Of a DNA stretch of 38,550 nucleotides, positions 22,801 through 31,145 are shown piece by piece. Each line of letters starts with the position of its first letter. Position 1 is the stretch's first letter. The stretch lies in contig JAKSIE010000022.1 in the NCBI GenBank assembly GCA_024398995.1, forward strand, positions 1-38,550. The letters are read 5' to 3'. A model generated the notes under the pieces. It had not been told where the DNA came from. It searched no databases and worked only from the letters and a program-made list of their open reading frames with translations. The stretch comes from Fibrobacter sp. (GTDB lineage: Bacteria > Fibrobacterota > Fibrobacteria > Fibrobacterales > Fibrobacteraceae). A program made the position numbers and the translations under genes.

Positions 22801-23480
22801 TCGTTCACCAATTTCTTGATACGTTCAAGTTCAAGCTGGGTAAACACATTCACGTTGGACTTTACGGTAGAACCTTCACTCAAGTCCACCAAGGCAGCCA
22901 ATTTTGTCTTGGTCAAGGAAGTCATCTTTCCCGAGACTTCATTTTCAAAGAAACCAAGGACTTCAACCAAGGCATACTGACTTTCAAGGGAAATATCCTT
23001 GACTGTAAAAGCACCCTTACCGCCTTCAACCTTTCCGGTGAATTTAGTCTTTGTCTTCTCAAGGGCACTACCCAACCCGTAAACCGTAACAGTGGAGCCG
23101 TCAGCAAAAGAGCCCTTCTGGGCATAGCCCGTCAAGGTTACCGATTCCACCTTCTTTATTTCGATTTCGGCCACATCCGCGCTGTCAATTTTTGCAGAAG
23201 AGGAACTATTCCTTGAAGAACTGGAGTTCAACTCTTCCAGCTTTGACGGATCTGCAGCAACCCAACCCTTGCTGGTACATTCATAAATAGAATCGGACGC
23301 CTGCACATGAGCCAATTCCCCATAATGGCTTTTTGTACAATGAGGCAGATCTTCGAATTCCTCATAATCCTTGACTTTTGAAGAACTACCAGAATTGTTT
23401 TTGGAGGACCCATCATCACCACAGGCAACAAGCGAAGCCAGGGCTGCTGAAATTCCTACAACTTTCAGAAAGCGGTTCAT
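19887..23480 (-). CDS. large FISUMP-domain lipoprotein with Cys-rich repeat modules
   Basis: The product has 1197 residues. ATG 23480 follows AAGGAG by eight bases. Lipobox LVAC gives lipid Cys20, followed by a Ser/Asn-rich linker. Residues about 115-330 look like a beta-sandwich plus helical region (GYAQKGSFADGSTVTVYGL). About 330-985 is a chain of Cys modules of roughly 35-60 residues. The early ones end in a W before the next Cys; the later ones follow a W-R-x-A-(S/T)-x-x-E...G-x-x-C pattern (WRTASTNEEKGGAVC, WRAATAYEKDVGYIC). Residues about 990-1197 are the FISUMP domain (YKIIDIGDQVWTAENM, CPTGYHVPTNSDW, FWTST, YVRCVKK). FISUMP proteins are numerous secreted proteins of Fibrobacter with no settled role. 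Surface attachment is inferred from the lipobox. Confidence 0.9.
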   Translation of the reverse strand: MNRFLKVVGISAALASLVACGDDGSSKNNSGSSSKVKDYEEFEDLPHCTKSHYGELAHVQASDSIYECTSKGWVAADPSKLEELNSSSSRNSSSSAKIDSADVAEIEIKKVESVTLTGYAQKGSFADGSTVTVYGLGSALEKTKTKFTGKVEGGKGAFTVKDISLESQYALVEVLGFFENEVSGKMTSLTKTKLAALVDLSEGSTVKSNVNVFTQLELERIKKLVNEDHYNVVAAKKQAFKELSAIFGNDNGEVKTSTDLSLDDATSAGKALLASSIMMVGTQSMKMLADHMDDFSVDFAENGSWDDALLKTSIADDLSTNVDLAAVRNNVKAFGYAAKATDFDKFVYEFWVNSFELGECNEDNETEIQKNGNKKSATYGKGFVCASNRWHLATALDTELGVCTGKMEGEYKTYGSEPKYYTCQQGEWNEISKTAYELKSCTEDVEKSSKQYTKTESEEYFVCKDKQWTKIDYPSFTLKLCTENREGEYALVDGTPYHCVNESWKMVPELEYELQASNVCEETRVDKVIQAASNSQYYVCDGSQWNEATQLDYEIGVACIDKIRDTFKEHKSKVYYCRDEWTVTTLDHMDLGTCTEANSGSCAQAGSGFFYECVDGDFEWVKRDEVYCTIGVCSAGNEGEIGEVNGSKFLCANKRWEICDMTQMLQTLSSWIYYGNNKSAAYCLDRCDEMMCESGMQIFEWQNASVAEMATGMRCVGAKAGTIKNGYTCVYDMDERGYVWRTASEGESWTGTMCNSSNLYKVQSVTNNGVKKTFACDETKDGFEWRTASTNEEKGGAVCNSSIVNQFNKAEGIVCRKNGSSYSWGSATTEEKATGYICTSAFNHSTVYSGYVCDSTKSTPAWRAATAYEKDVGYICRKSNVDSYYAAAGVSCVYENSTYKYRAATAGETANKKVCTSSVNHYQVSEGYVCDNTSGSYAWRSASNPEKAAGSVCYSDFNQKFAWVGSSPYRCTYSSGSYSFKSYSYDDVSHGGRTYKIIDIGDQVWTAENMGYSSSSITSYCYSGTTASTNCSGLGRLYSFAGALNKTEAECGKGVYCSSAGNQGVCPTGYHVPTNSDWTTLFSYIGASGSSSEYRNAGKYLKSATDWNNGTDDNGLDLYGFSAKPNGYGRTDGSSFSSFYKDVSTLFWTSTYDTQKITAYTWRFVSYDRTSSYSQHDAIRYSHNVEHLAYVRCVKKK

Positions 23481-23535
23481 TTATTTTCTCCTTCAACAAT
23501 AAATCGCATTTCAAAAAAAATACGTTGTTCAAAAG

Positions 23536-24675
23536 TTAGAACACAACAAGGTCATTCTTGTGAACAAGTTCGTCGGCCACGTCCTTACCCAGCAAGGTAT
23601 GGATTTCCGCGGTCTTCTTGTGAAGCACCAGCTTCAGGGTTTCGCTATCAAACTTTGCCACACCGCGGGCCACTGCTTCACCGGATTCGCTCAGGACTTC
23701 AATCAAGTCGCCCTTGTCGAAATGCTTCTTCACAGAAACGACGCCCACAGGCAGCAAACTGGAATGCTTTTCGCGCAAGGCCTTGACGCCACCTTCGTCC
23801 ACCACCACGCTTCCGCGGGGAGTGGTAATGAAGCTGAGCCAACGCTGACGGCTGTTAAGCTTCTTCTTGGAACCTACGAACAAAGTTCCCTCGGCCTGTT
23901 CCAGAATCACTTCGTGGGGCAGCACGCGCATACCGCAAGCAAGGAACGCATTGCAACCGCTCTTGGTTACGTTACGGATTGCCTCAAGCTTACTGCGCAT
24001 ACCGCCGGTACTTACAGCGGAGCCAGCTTCGCCGGGCTTGCCAGCCAAGGCGAGAACCGCAGGAGTAATCTCGGGAACAAAACGCAGCAGGCGTGCATTG
24101 GGATTCTTCTTGGGATTGTCATCGAAGAGGCCGTCTTCGTCGGTAAAGATCAAGAGCAAGTCGGCATCAAGGAACAAAGCCACGTCAGAAGACAACTTAT
24201 CGTTATCGCCCACCTTGATTTCAGCCACAGCCAGGGAGTCGTTTTCGTTAATGATGGGAACAATCTTACGGGCAAGCATGGCCTTGATGGTGTTCTGCAA
24301 GTTCTTGTAGCGGTTACGATCGCGGAAGTCTTCGGCAGACAAAAGAATCTGGCCTACAGAAAGCTGACACCAACGGAACATTTCGCGATAGGCGTACATC
24401 AAGTCGATCTGGCCCACAGCGGCGCAAGCCTGTTTCTCGGCGATGACCGTGGGCTTTTCCTTGTAACCCAGCTGGCTCATGCCAGTACCTACTGCACCGG
24501 AAGTCACAATCACCACTTCCTTGCCGGCTTCCATGAGGCGAGCAACGGAATCTGCCAGTTTCTGAATGTAACGGGTACGGACGCCACCCTTCTCGGAATC
24601 CACCAGGATGCGGGAACCAATTTTCACCACAATACGACGGGATTCATTCAAAATGTTCTTACGTAATTCACTCAT
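23536..24675 (-). CDS. proB: glutamate 5-kinase
   Basis: The 379-residue cytosolic enzyme phosphorylates glutamate in the first step of proline synthesis. Residues 1-265 are the amino-acid-kinase domain, with VVKIGSRIL at the N-terminus, VTSGAVGTG, INENDSLAV and the GGMRSKLEA nucleotide-binding region. A PUA domain follows (about 285-365), as in E. coli ProB. No proA lies next to it; neighbours are the RapA-like gene upstream and the FISUMP gene downstream. ATG 24675 is directly preceded by CCT and then the CCACTAA tandem repeats, leaving no clear Shine-Dalgarno sequence, so these repeats form its leader. Confidence 0.96.
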   Translation of the reverse strand: MSELRKNILNESRRIVVKIGSRILVDSEKGGVRTRYIQKLADSVARLMEAGKEVVIVTSGAVGTGMSQLGYKEKPTVIAEKQACAAVGQIDLMYAYREMFRWCQLSVGQILLSAEDFRDRNRYKNLQNTIKAMLARKIVPIINENDSLAVAEIKVGDNDKLSSDVALFLDADLLLIFTDEDGLFDDNPKKNPNARLLRFVPEITPAVLALAGKPGEAGSAVSTGGMRSKLEAIRNVTKSGCNAFLACGMRVLPHEVILEQAEGTLFVGSKKKLNSRQRWLSFITTPRGSVVVDEGGVKALREKHSSLLPVGVVSVKKHFDKGDLIEVLSESGEAVARGVAKFDSETLKLVLHKKTAEIHTLLGKDVADELVHKNDLVVF

Positions 24676-24679
24676 AGGT

Positions 24680-24714
24680 TTAGTGGTTAGTGGTTAGTGG
24701 TTAGTGGTTAGTGG
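24680..24714. repeat. five tandem TTAGTGG heptamers
   Basis: Five perfect 7-base units lie 5 bases upstream of the proB start codon (CCACTAA on the proB strand). A complementary ACTAACCACT occurs at 24756-24765, so the RNA or single-stranded DNA could fold back. Copy number could change by slippage. Confidence 0.9.
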
Positions 24715-24782
24715 TTGGGATTTGCTGGCAACGTTCATTTCCTGCCATCCTGTTTACTAACCACTGTTTACTGCTTACTATT

Positions 24783-27767
24783 TTATCTGCATACCAGCAG
24801 GCGGATGGCATCCAGTCGAAGCTGCGGGTTGGAAATAATCTTCTTCCATTCCTGAGCATTCTTGCGGAGTTGTTTCAACTGCTCATTGTTACCAGCCTTG
24901 CCACGCATGGTCAGCAAGTGATTCATACGCTGGTATTCCTGCTCGGCACGGGCTTCCACAGCAGCAGCAGCCTGCTCTGCAAGTTCCTTGGCCTTAACCG
25001 TCACGTTGCGACGAGCAATAGCCAAGCCATCCTTACTGAAGTACTTCAAGGTCATGTTCACAGCGGGGTTACCCTGGGGAACAGGCACATCCTTAAAGCT
25101 TGCGTTGGCAAGTTCAGGGACCTTGTCGCTCAAGTCTTCACCATTGGGATTAATCAGTACACTCAAGTACTTGGGACCAGCCAAATCGGACACGCCCCAT
25201 TCTTCGGACACAGCGAAATCCACAGCAAAGTTATACTGCATAATCAGGCCGCGCATTCCGGAGTTCTGCCAAATATTGCAGGCCACAGCACCATTGTCCA
25301 GTGTGGTTTCAAAGTCAAGAACACCCTGAGACAGCGGATGTTCAAGGCTGACAAAGTCCACCTCGTCGTGAACCATAGCAACATCGCGATCAAAGGTGAT
25401 AGTCAAGCTAGAAGCATCGCTATAGCGGGCGTCCTCGTCACCAGAGCCAGAACCTTCATCAAAGGAGCCCACTTCCTGCACCACGCGGCCACCAGCGCTA
25501 CTGCTACCAGGAATACCACCCACGGATTCAGGCATACCAGGCACGGAGCCCGCTTCTACCTGTGTACCCATGGTCACAACAAAGCAACCAGGAATCTTGC
25601 TTTTTTCAATTTCAAGGCCGCGTTCCATCAAGGAGTCAAACACAAGAGTCTGCAGGTCACGAACTGCATCAACGCGTTCAATTTCGTCGATGATCTCCTT
25701 AGCCTTTTCAGGATTGCGGGAGTTGAATTCCAGCAAGCGGTCGCGGCCCTTTTCGATGTTCTTGCGCATAGCTTCGCAGTCCTTCTTGACCTGCGGAATC
25801 ACGTCGTCAATAAAGTGCTGCAGCAGCGGACCCGGTTCGGCCAAAGCGGCAATCAGTTCGTCGGTATACTTAAGGAACAGTTCGCCACCGCTCATCATGG
25901 GTGTACCGAACGCATTCAAGCCATTGTGGTACCAGCGGAACATTACTTCCTGACCAGAGCCCTTTACGTAAGGCACGTGGATGATAATGTTTTCAGTCTG
26001 ACCGATACGATCCAGACGACCAATGCGCTGTTCAACAAGAGCAGCATCCAACGGAAGGTCAAACAAAATCAAATGATGAGCAAACTGGAAGTTACGGCCT
26101 TCGGAACCAATTTCAGAAGCAATCAAAAGATTTGCGCCGTTTTCCCTACTGAAGTTTGCAGCGGCCTTGTCACGGGCCATAATGGTCATGTTCTCGTGGA
26201 ACATGGAGAAAGCACCCGGTCCCATGTAGTCAGTCAGCAAGGCTTCAAGAGCCAGTACAACTTCCATGGATTCGCAAATCAAAAGAACCTTGTCGTTCTT
26301 ATGTTCCTTGATAAACTGTTTAAGCCAGACAAAACGTTCATCCAAAGCCCACGCGTCAGAGAAGCCTGTGCAAAGCAAGCCGTTTTCCTGAATGTCGGTG
26401 GACATATCCAGGTCCTGCTCGGCGGCGGCATTCACCATATCGCGGTAATTGGGATTGGGTTCCAAGGCTACTTCATCAAGAACACGCTTAGGGAATCCAC
26501 CCACGCCCTTACGGGTATTGCGGAACACCACAGAACCTGTACCCACAGCATCCACGATTCGACGGATCCATTCGTCGGCAGTCATGGACTTTGCGCTTTC
26601 CTGTTCAAGCCAGGGGCGGATAATGGATTTCTTGGGAACAATTTCGTTCAGGTCATCCCAGCTCATTTGCTGGCCGGGATCTGTGGGCAACTTGTTCAGT
26701 TCATTCACCAACTTACGGTAGGCGTCCTGGTCCTTGATAAAGGCCATGTAGTCGGAGAAGCGGACAGGGTCCAGCATTTTGAGGCGATTGAACTGGGATT
26801 CCGGATGGAACTGCAGCGGAGTACCCGTCAAAAGCAGAACACCCTTGGAATGCTTAAGAACCGCATTTGCCAAAATGTATTCATGGCTGGTAAAGCCATC
26901 TTCACAAACCAGGTGATGGGCTTCATCGATAATGGTCATATCCCATTCGGTATCCAGCAAGTCTTCAATCAACGCAGGCTGCTTAATCAGGAAATCGATG
27001 GAACAGATAATGTCGTTTGCAAGCTTGAACGGATTGGGGCGGTCATCGTCATCCACAAACAAGCCCTTGATAAAGCCTTCGTCCACCAAGGTAAACAGGT
27101 GGTTGAAGCGGCGTTTCATTTCGATGAGCCACTGGTGCTTCAAAGTTTCAGGAACGATAATCAAGGTGCGGGTAATACGGCCACGAGCCTTGAGTGCGTG
27201 CCAAATCATGCCAGCTTCGATAGTCTTACCCAGACCCACTTCGTCGGAAAGCATCAAACGAGGAAGCGTGGAGCTGGAGCATGCGCGATGGCAGAGATAA
27301 TACTGATGAGGAATCTTGCTTACACGAGGACCAATCATACCGCGAACGGGAGAAGACACCCACTTGCTAGAAAGGTCCATAGCTTCTTCACGACGTTTGA
27401 ATTGACCACTATTGGACACCCGATTTTCCATGAGTGCTCGGAACAAATCAGCCGGTCTTGCAATTGAAATCTTGGCCGCCAGTTCCGATTCCTTCATGGA
27501 ACGACCAGCACGGCCTTCGTAAACCATAAGGCCGTTAACTTCCTTTACGTTTTCGATGGTAAAGGAAACGCCCTTTTCACTCTTGGCAGTTTCTCCTTGA
27601 GCAAGAACAAAACGATCGACGGGAGCTGTTTCGGAACGATATAAACGAATGTCATTCACCGCAGGGAACGAAATTTTAACAATACGGTCCTGAACTTCTG
27701 TGACTATTCCAAGTCCCAGACCAGGTTCCGATTGACTTACATAGCGTTGGCCAATCTTAAAATACAT
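24783..27767 (-). CDS. rapA: RapA-like SWI2/SNF2 ATPase (RNA polymerase-associated)
   Basis: The product has about 994 residues from the second of two adjacent ATGs (27767; the first is 27770), which follow GGGAGG; E. coli RapA has 968. The N-terminus GQRYVSQSEPGLGLGIV matches the RapA Tudor-like NTD that contacts RNA polymerase. The ATPase core has DEVGLGKT (near 175), DEAH (near 280), LLTGTPLQF and the helicase C motif VEQRIGRLDRIGQ. In E. coli RapA recycles stalled polymerase. Assignment as RapA rather than a generic SNF2 helicase rests on the N-terminal match and overall length. A Gly/Ser-rich, acidic insert (near residues 750-790) is unusual. It is divergent from the GYF-RDD gene and may be cotranscribed with proB. 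Confidence 0.88.
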   Translation of the reverse strand: MYFKIGQRYVSQSEPGLGLGIVTEVQDRIVKISFPAVNDIRLYRSETAPVDRFVLAQGETAKSEKGVSFTIENVKEVNGLMVYEGRAGRSMKESELAAKISIARPADLFRALMENRVSNSGQFKRREEAMDLSSKWVSSPVRGMIGPRVSKIPHQYYLCHRACSSSTLPRLMLSDEVGLGKTIEAGMIWHALKARGRITRTLIIVPETLKHQWLIEMKRRFNHLFTLVDEGFIKGLFVDDDDRPNPFKLANDIICSIDFLIKQPALIEDLLDTEWDMTIIDEAHHLVCEDGFTSHEYILANAVLKHSKGVLLLTGTPLQFHPESQFNRLKMLDPVRFSDYMAFIKDQDAYRKLVNELNKLPTDPGQQMSWDDLNEIVPKKSIIRPWLEQESAKSMTADEWIRRIVDAVGTGSVVFRNTRKGVGGFPKRVLDEVALEPNPNYRDMVNAAAEQDLDMSTDIQENGLLCTGFSDAWALDERFVWLKQFIKEHKNDKVLLICESMEVVLALEALLTDYMGPGAFSMFHENMTIMARDKAAANFSRENGANLLIASEIGSEGRNFQFAHHLILFDLPLDAALVEQRIGRLDRIGQTENIIIHVPYVKGSGQEVMFRWYHNGLNAFGTPMMSGGELFLKYTDELIAALAEPGPLLQHFIDDVIPQVKKDCEAMRKNIEKGRDRLLEFNSRNPEKAKEIIDEIERVDAVRDLQTLVFDSLMERGLEIEKSKIPGCFVVTMGTQVEAGSVPGMPESVGGIPGSSSAGGRVVQEVGSFDEGSGSGDEDARYSDASSLTITFDRDVAMVHDEVDFVSLEHPLSQGVLDFETTLDNGAVACNIWQNSGMRGLIMQYNFAVDFAVSEEWGVSDLAGPKYLSVLINPNGEDLSDKVPELANASFKDVPVPQGNPAVNMTLKYFSKDGLAIARRNVTVKAKELAEQAAAAVEARAEQEYQRMNHLLTMRGKAGNNEQLKQLRKNAQEWKKIISNPQLRLDAIRLLVCR

Positions 27768-27831
27768 CATACCTCCCAAAGTTAGTTTTTTTTTGTGCAT
27801 ACGGCTTTGGATTTACTACATTGTACCCTGT

Positions 27832-28623
27832 ATGACTTGGTATTATATAGATGAAACCATTACCGATGGAGAACGCCGCAAGGGTCCTTATACTATCGCC
27901 GAAATCAAGGATTTTGTCAAATCCGGTGAAGTAAAAAAAGAAACCCTGGTGTGGCATTCCGGAATGGAGAACTGGGTTCACTGGGAAGAAACCGAAGAAT
28001 CCAAGGAACTCGCCGCAGAAACTGTCGAAATAAGCGCCAACGACCTTAATGACGAAGAACAGATCAAGGCCGCTCTCGAAGCTATTTTGGCTGAACACGC
28101 AAGTCAAAAGCGTTACGCAGGCTTCTTTATCCGCGGTGCCGCCTACTTCGCAGACAATTTCATTCTGTCTGCGGTGGGAATCATCGTGTACTTGATTCTT
28201 GGAGCCCTGCAATTCGTCGACACGAACGCAATTAACGAGGCTATCACCGCCTACGTAAACGACCCCTCGACTGCAGACGCCATGAGCAATGTAATCAACG
28301 CCCCCGGCATGACATTGTTCCTTTCTATCTGGGGCCTTCTGCAGGCCATCTATTTCATTGTTTTTACCACACTCTGGTCCGCAACCCCGGGCAAACTTCT
28401 TTTCAACCTTCACGTTGAATCCAACGGCGAAGCAAAGATCAACTGGGTAACCAGCGCCCTGCGTTACGTAGCAAGCCTTTTCACACAGCTCACCCTGATG
28501 TTCTACGGCATCGGCTACCTAATTGTCATGATTGACCCCAAGCGCAGGGCCCTTCACGACTGGATCGCAAAGACAAGCGTCGTGTACCAGAGAAGGCCTG
28601 CAACGGTGAGCAAGAAGAAATAA
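27832..28623 (+). CDS. GYF_2-RDD domain membrane protein
   Basis: The product has 263 residues. ATG 27832 is chosen because the GYF_2 domain begins at once (WYYIDETITDGERRKGPYT, then WHSGMENWVHWEE), in residues about 2-57. GYF_2 domains usually bind proline-rich or partner peptides. After an acidic linker, residues about 95-250 form an RDD domain with three or so hydrophobic helices, starting RYAGFFIRGAAYFAD and ending RRALHDWIAKTSVVY. RDD proteins are poorly characterised inner-membrane proteins, some linked to Na+ or ion tolerance. No Shine-Dalgarno sequence is evident. murA follows 27 bases downstream, suggesting cotranscription but not a shared pathway. Confidence 0.85.
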   Translation: MTWYYIDETITDGERRKGPYTIAEIKDFVKSGEVKKETLVWHSGMENWVHWEETEESKELAAETVEISANDLNDEEQIKAALEAILAEHASQKRYAGFFIRGAAYFADNFILSAVGIIVYLILGALQFVDTNAINEAITAYVNDPSTADAMSNVINAPGMTLFLSIWGLLQAIYFIVFTTLWSATPGKLLFNLHVESNGEAKINWVTSALRYVASLFTQLTLMFYGIGYLIVMIDPKRRALHDWIAKTSVVYQRRPATVSKKK

Positions 28624-28650
28624 GTTTTAAAAATTTCAGAGATAATTTGT

Positions 28651-29928
28651 ATGTACCAGTTTATTGTTCCCCAAGTAAAGAAGCCTCTGGACGGTGATGT
28701 AGAAATCTCCGGCGCAAAGAATGCGGTATTGGCCGTAATGGCAGCAGCCCTTCTGGCAGACGGTGTTTCTGAAATCACCAATGTGCCCCACCTTAAGGAT
28801 ATGAAGACCATGTCCGACGTGTTGCGCGTCATCGGTTGCCGTATCAGTGGAGATTCCCACGTCTTAAAGATCGACACCCGTGGAGCAGACCATCTGGAAG
28901 CCCCCTACGAACTGGTAAAAACCATGCGCGCCAGCTTCTATGTGCTTGGCCCTCTGGTAGCCCGTTTCGGCCGTTGCCGCGTTTCTCTCCCCGGCGGATG
29001 CGCTTGGGGTCCCCGTCCTGTAGATTTGCACTTGAAAGGTCTCGAAGCTCTGGGTGCAAAAATTACTGTGACCCACGGTTACGTTGAAGCAACTTGCGAA
29101 GGCCGCCTCCCCGGTGGCACCTTCCATTTTCCCATTTCCTCCGTAGGCGCTACCGTCAACGTATTGATGGCAGCAACCTTGGCCAAGGGCACTAGCGTTC
29201 TTCAGAATGCAGCCTTGGAACCTGAAATCGACAACCTGGTAGATTACCTCATCGCCATGGGCGCCAAAATCCAAGGTCGCGGCACACGCACCTTGACGGT
29301 GCAGGGCGTCGAAGCCCTCCGCCCGGGCAATGGCTATACCATCCCGGACCGTATCGAGGCAGGTTCCTTCCTTTGCGGCGCCGCCATTACCCGTGGCCGC
29401 GTAAAGGTCACCAAGATTATTCCCGAACACATCGCCTCCACTCTGGACGCCTTCCGTCTCATGGGCTGCAAGGTTTCCGAAGGAAGCGACTGGGCCGAAG
29501 TGGACGCCCGCGGTGTAGAGTTGAAGCCCATCAACATCCAGACCCTGCCTTTCCCAGGCTACCCCACCGACATGCAGGCTCCCTTGATGGCAACCCTCAT
29601 GTCTGTTCCGGGTACAAGCACCATCCAGGACACTGTCTATAACGACCGTTTCAAGCATGTGGCAGAATTGCAGCGCTTGGGCGCCGATATCCAAATTAAC
29701 GGAAACACAGCCATTATCAAGGGCGGCGCACCTCTGGAAGGTGCCGAAGTTATGGGTACAGACCTTCGCGCAAGCATGGCCATGGTTCTTGCAGCCCTCA
29801 TTGCCGAAGGCGAAACCAAGATTAGCCGAATCTATCACCTGGACCGCGGTTACGAAGATTTCGAAGCCAAGATGGCTACTCTGGGTGCTTCCGTAGAACG
29901 CGTCATCATCGACGCCGACGAACCGTAA
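28651..29928 (+). CDS. murA: UDP-N-acetylglucosamine 1-carboxyvinyltransferase
   Basis: The 425-residue enzyme transfers enolpyruvate from PEP to UDP-GlcNAc, the first committed step of peptidoglycan synthesis. GAKNAV (Lys23-Asn24) binds substrate. The catalytic cysteine is C117 in LPGGCAWGPRPVDLH, equivalent to E. coli Cys115; Cys rather than Asp at this position predicts fosfomycin sensitivity. Internal duplication of the EPSP-synthase-like fold is as expected and length is normal. The start ATG 28651 has only a weak purine stretch upstream. It follows the GYF-RDD gene and ends at a strong terminator shared with the convergent Tol-Pal operon. Confidence 0.97.
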   Translation: MYQFIVPQVKKPLDGDVEISGAKNAVLAVMAAALLADGVSEITNVPHLKDMKTMSDVLRVIGCRISGDSHVLKIDTRGADHLEAPYELVKTMRASFYVLGPLVARFGRCRVSLPGGCAWGPRPVDLHLKGLEALGAKITVTHGYVEATCEGRLPGGTFHFPISSVGATVNVLMAATLAKGTSVLQNAALEPEIDNLVDYLIAMGAKIQGRGTRTLTVQGVEALRPGNGYTIPDRIEAGSFLCGAAITRGRVKVTKIIPEHIASTLDAFRLMGCKVSEGSDWAEVDARGVELKPINIQTLPFPGYPTDMQAPLMATLMSVPGTSTIQDTVYNDRFKHVAELQRLGADIQINGNTAIIKGGAPLEGAEVMGTDLRASMAMVLAALIAEGETKISRIYHLDRGYEDFEAKMATLGASVERVIIDADEP

Positions 29929-29953
29929 AGACCGTTCGGCTCTAACTACTAAA

Positions 29954-29985
29954 GAAAAAACGCTAGTCCATAGACTAGCGTTTTT
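29954..29985. terminator. bidirectional terminator between murA and the Tol-Pal operon
   Basis: Stem CGCTAGTC/GACTAGCG with a four-base CATA loop region is flanked by six A and five T. It serves convergent transcription units. Confidence 0.88.
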
Positions 29986-30029
29986 CTCATCTAGAAATTT
30001 TCGCGATATCTGCGAGCAAATCCCTTGAA

Positions 30030-31115
30030 CTAGGGTTCAGCCTTGACCGGAGTCAGCGTCGGAGCCGGGCCTGCCACAGGAGCGGCGAGCTGCGCTGCTG
30101 CAGGTTGTGTAGCAGGAGCGGAGTTTACAGTCGGTGCAGCAGGCTGAGCTACAGGTGCGGAGGAAGGTGTTACCGCGCTCTGTTCAGAAGCCTTAGGTGC
30201 ATCCGCTACAAATCCCTTCACGGAAGCTTCTGCCGGAATAATGGTAGCGTCCTTCTGTTCCTTGGTCACGCAATTTTCAGAAGCGTTTTCATTCCTTTCC
30301 AGCAGTTCCTGAAGGATTTCAGCGGACTGTTCGAATTCGCCGGAAGTTTCGCAGCTCTTGTTAGAAAGAATCTTCTGCAAGTACTGCTTCTGCATATCGA
30401 TATTGCATTCATCTGCATAAAGATTTGCAAGCTTGAACAAAGCGGGGCAAGTCTTCTGTCCGTTCGGGAAGGCTTCGGACATACGGGCAAAGACTTTCTT
30501 GGCCTTATCAATCTGCTTAGCATCAATCAGGCAGATAGCCATCCAGTACAGGGAATTCTCAGCAAGTTCGCCAGTCTTCATGTTTTCATAGACCTGCTTA
30601 AAGCCGGAGTATGCCAGTTTGTATTCACCACGATGATAATCGGAGCGAGCGGTATTAAACATGGCTTCTGCTTCAACAAGTTTTTCTGCTTCACGTTCCA
30701 AGCTATCCATGGAGATGGGAGCGGGAGCACCACTAACGACCACCTTCTTGGCAAGAATCTTATCGGACTTGCCCAGGAGAAGATCCAAGCGGTACGTGAT
30801 TTCTTCCTGACGGGAATCGTTTCGTTCGGATTCGTCGGAAATACGACGAGCAAGCAAAGTGAGCTCCGCCTGCATGCGCTTCTGAGCCAAGTCAGTAGCC
30901 CTCATGCGAGCAACAGCAGAATCCAATGCTTCGCGCAAAGAATCATTCGTAGCAGTCAATGCGGTCACAGCGGAATCAATCTTCTGATTCACACTGGTCT
31001 GCACGTTCTTCTGCACCACCTTACCAACGGACTTGATTTCCTTGGTACGCAGCACTGTGACACTGCTACACCCCATAAACATTAAAACGACAAGGCCAAG
31101 TGCCAAACGTTTCAT
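30030..31115 (-). CDS. cpoB: CpoB/YbgF-like lipoprotein of the Tol-Pal system
   Basis: The product has 361 residues. The N-terminus ends at FMGC, giving a likely lipid Cys16; E. coli CpoB is instead periplasmic and soluble. Residues about 30-110 are predicted coiled coil, as in the trimerisation region of CpoB. Residues about 145-265 contain TPR-like helices (FNTARSDYHRGEYKLAYSGF and following). The last 90 residues are an Ala/Pro-rich, low-complexity tail that is not typical. CpoB coordinates Tol-Pal with peptidoglycan synthesis during division. The assignment rests on position as last gene of tolQRAB-pal and on the coiled-coil plus TPR layout. GAGGT precedes the ATG. Confidence 0.82.
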   Translation of the reverse strand: MKRLALGLVVLMFMGCSSVTVLRTKEIKSVGKVVQKNVQTSVNQKIDSAVTALTATNDSLREALDSAVARMRATDLAQKRMQAELTLLARRISDESERNDSRQEEITYRLDLLLGKSDKILAKKVVVSGAPAPISMDSLEREAEKLVEAEAMFNTARSDYHRGEYKLAYSGFKQVYENMKTGELAENSLYWMAICLIDAKQIDKAKKVFARMSEAFPNGQKTCPALFKLANLYADECNIDMQKQYLQKILSNKSCETSGEFEQSAEILQELLERNENASENCVTKEQKDATIIPAEASVKGFVADAPKASEQSAVTPSSAPVAQPAAPTVNSAPATQPAAAQLAAPVAGPAPTLTPVKAEP

Positions 31116-31145
31116 ATTTACCTCATTCAGATTAAACAGTTTCTA

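Noticed and set aside
24711..27467. A 918-codon open frame antisense to the RapA-like gene.
   Set aside because: It mirrors codon bias of the real gene, has no start context, and its product lacks recognisable domains, while the opposite strand encodes all helicase motifs.
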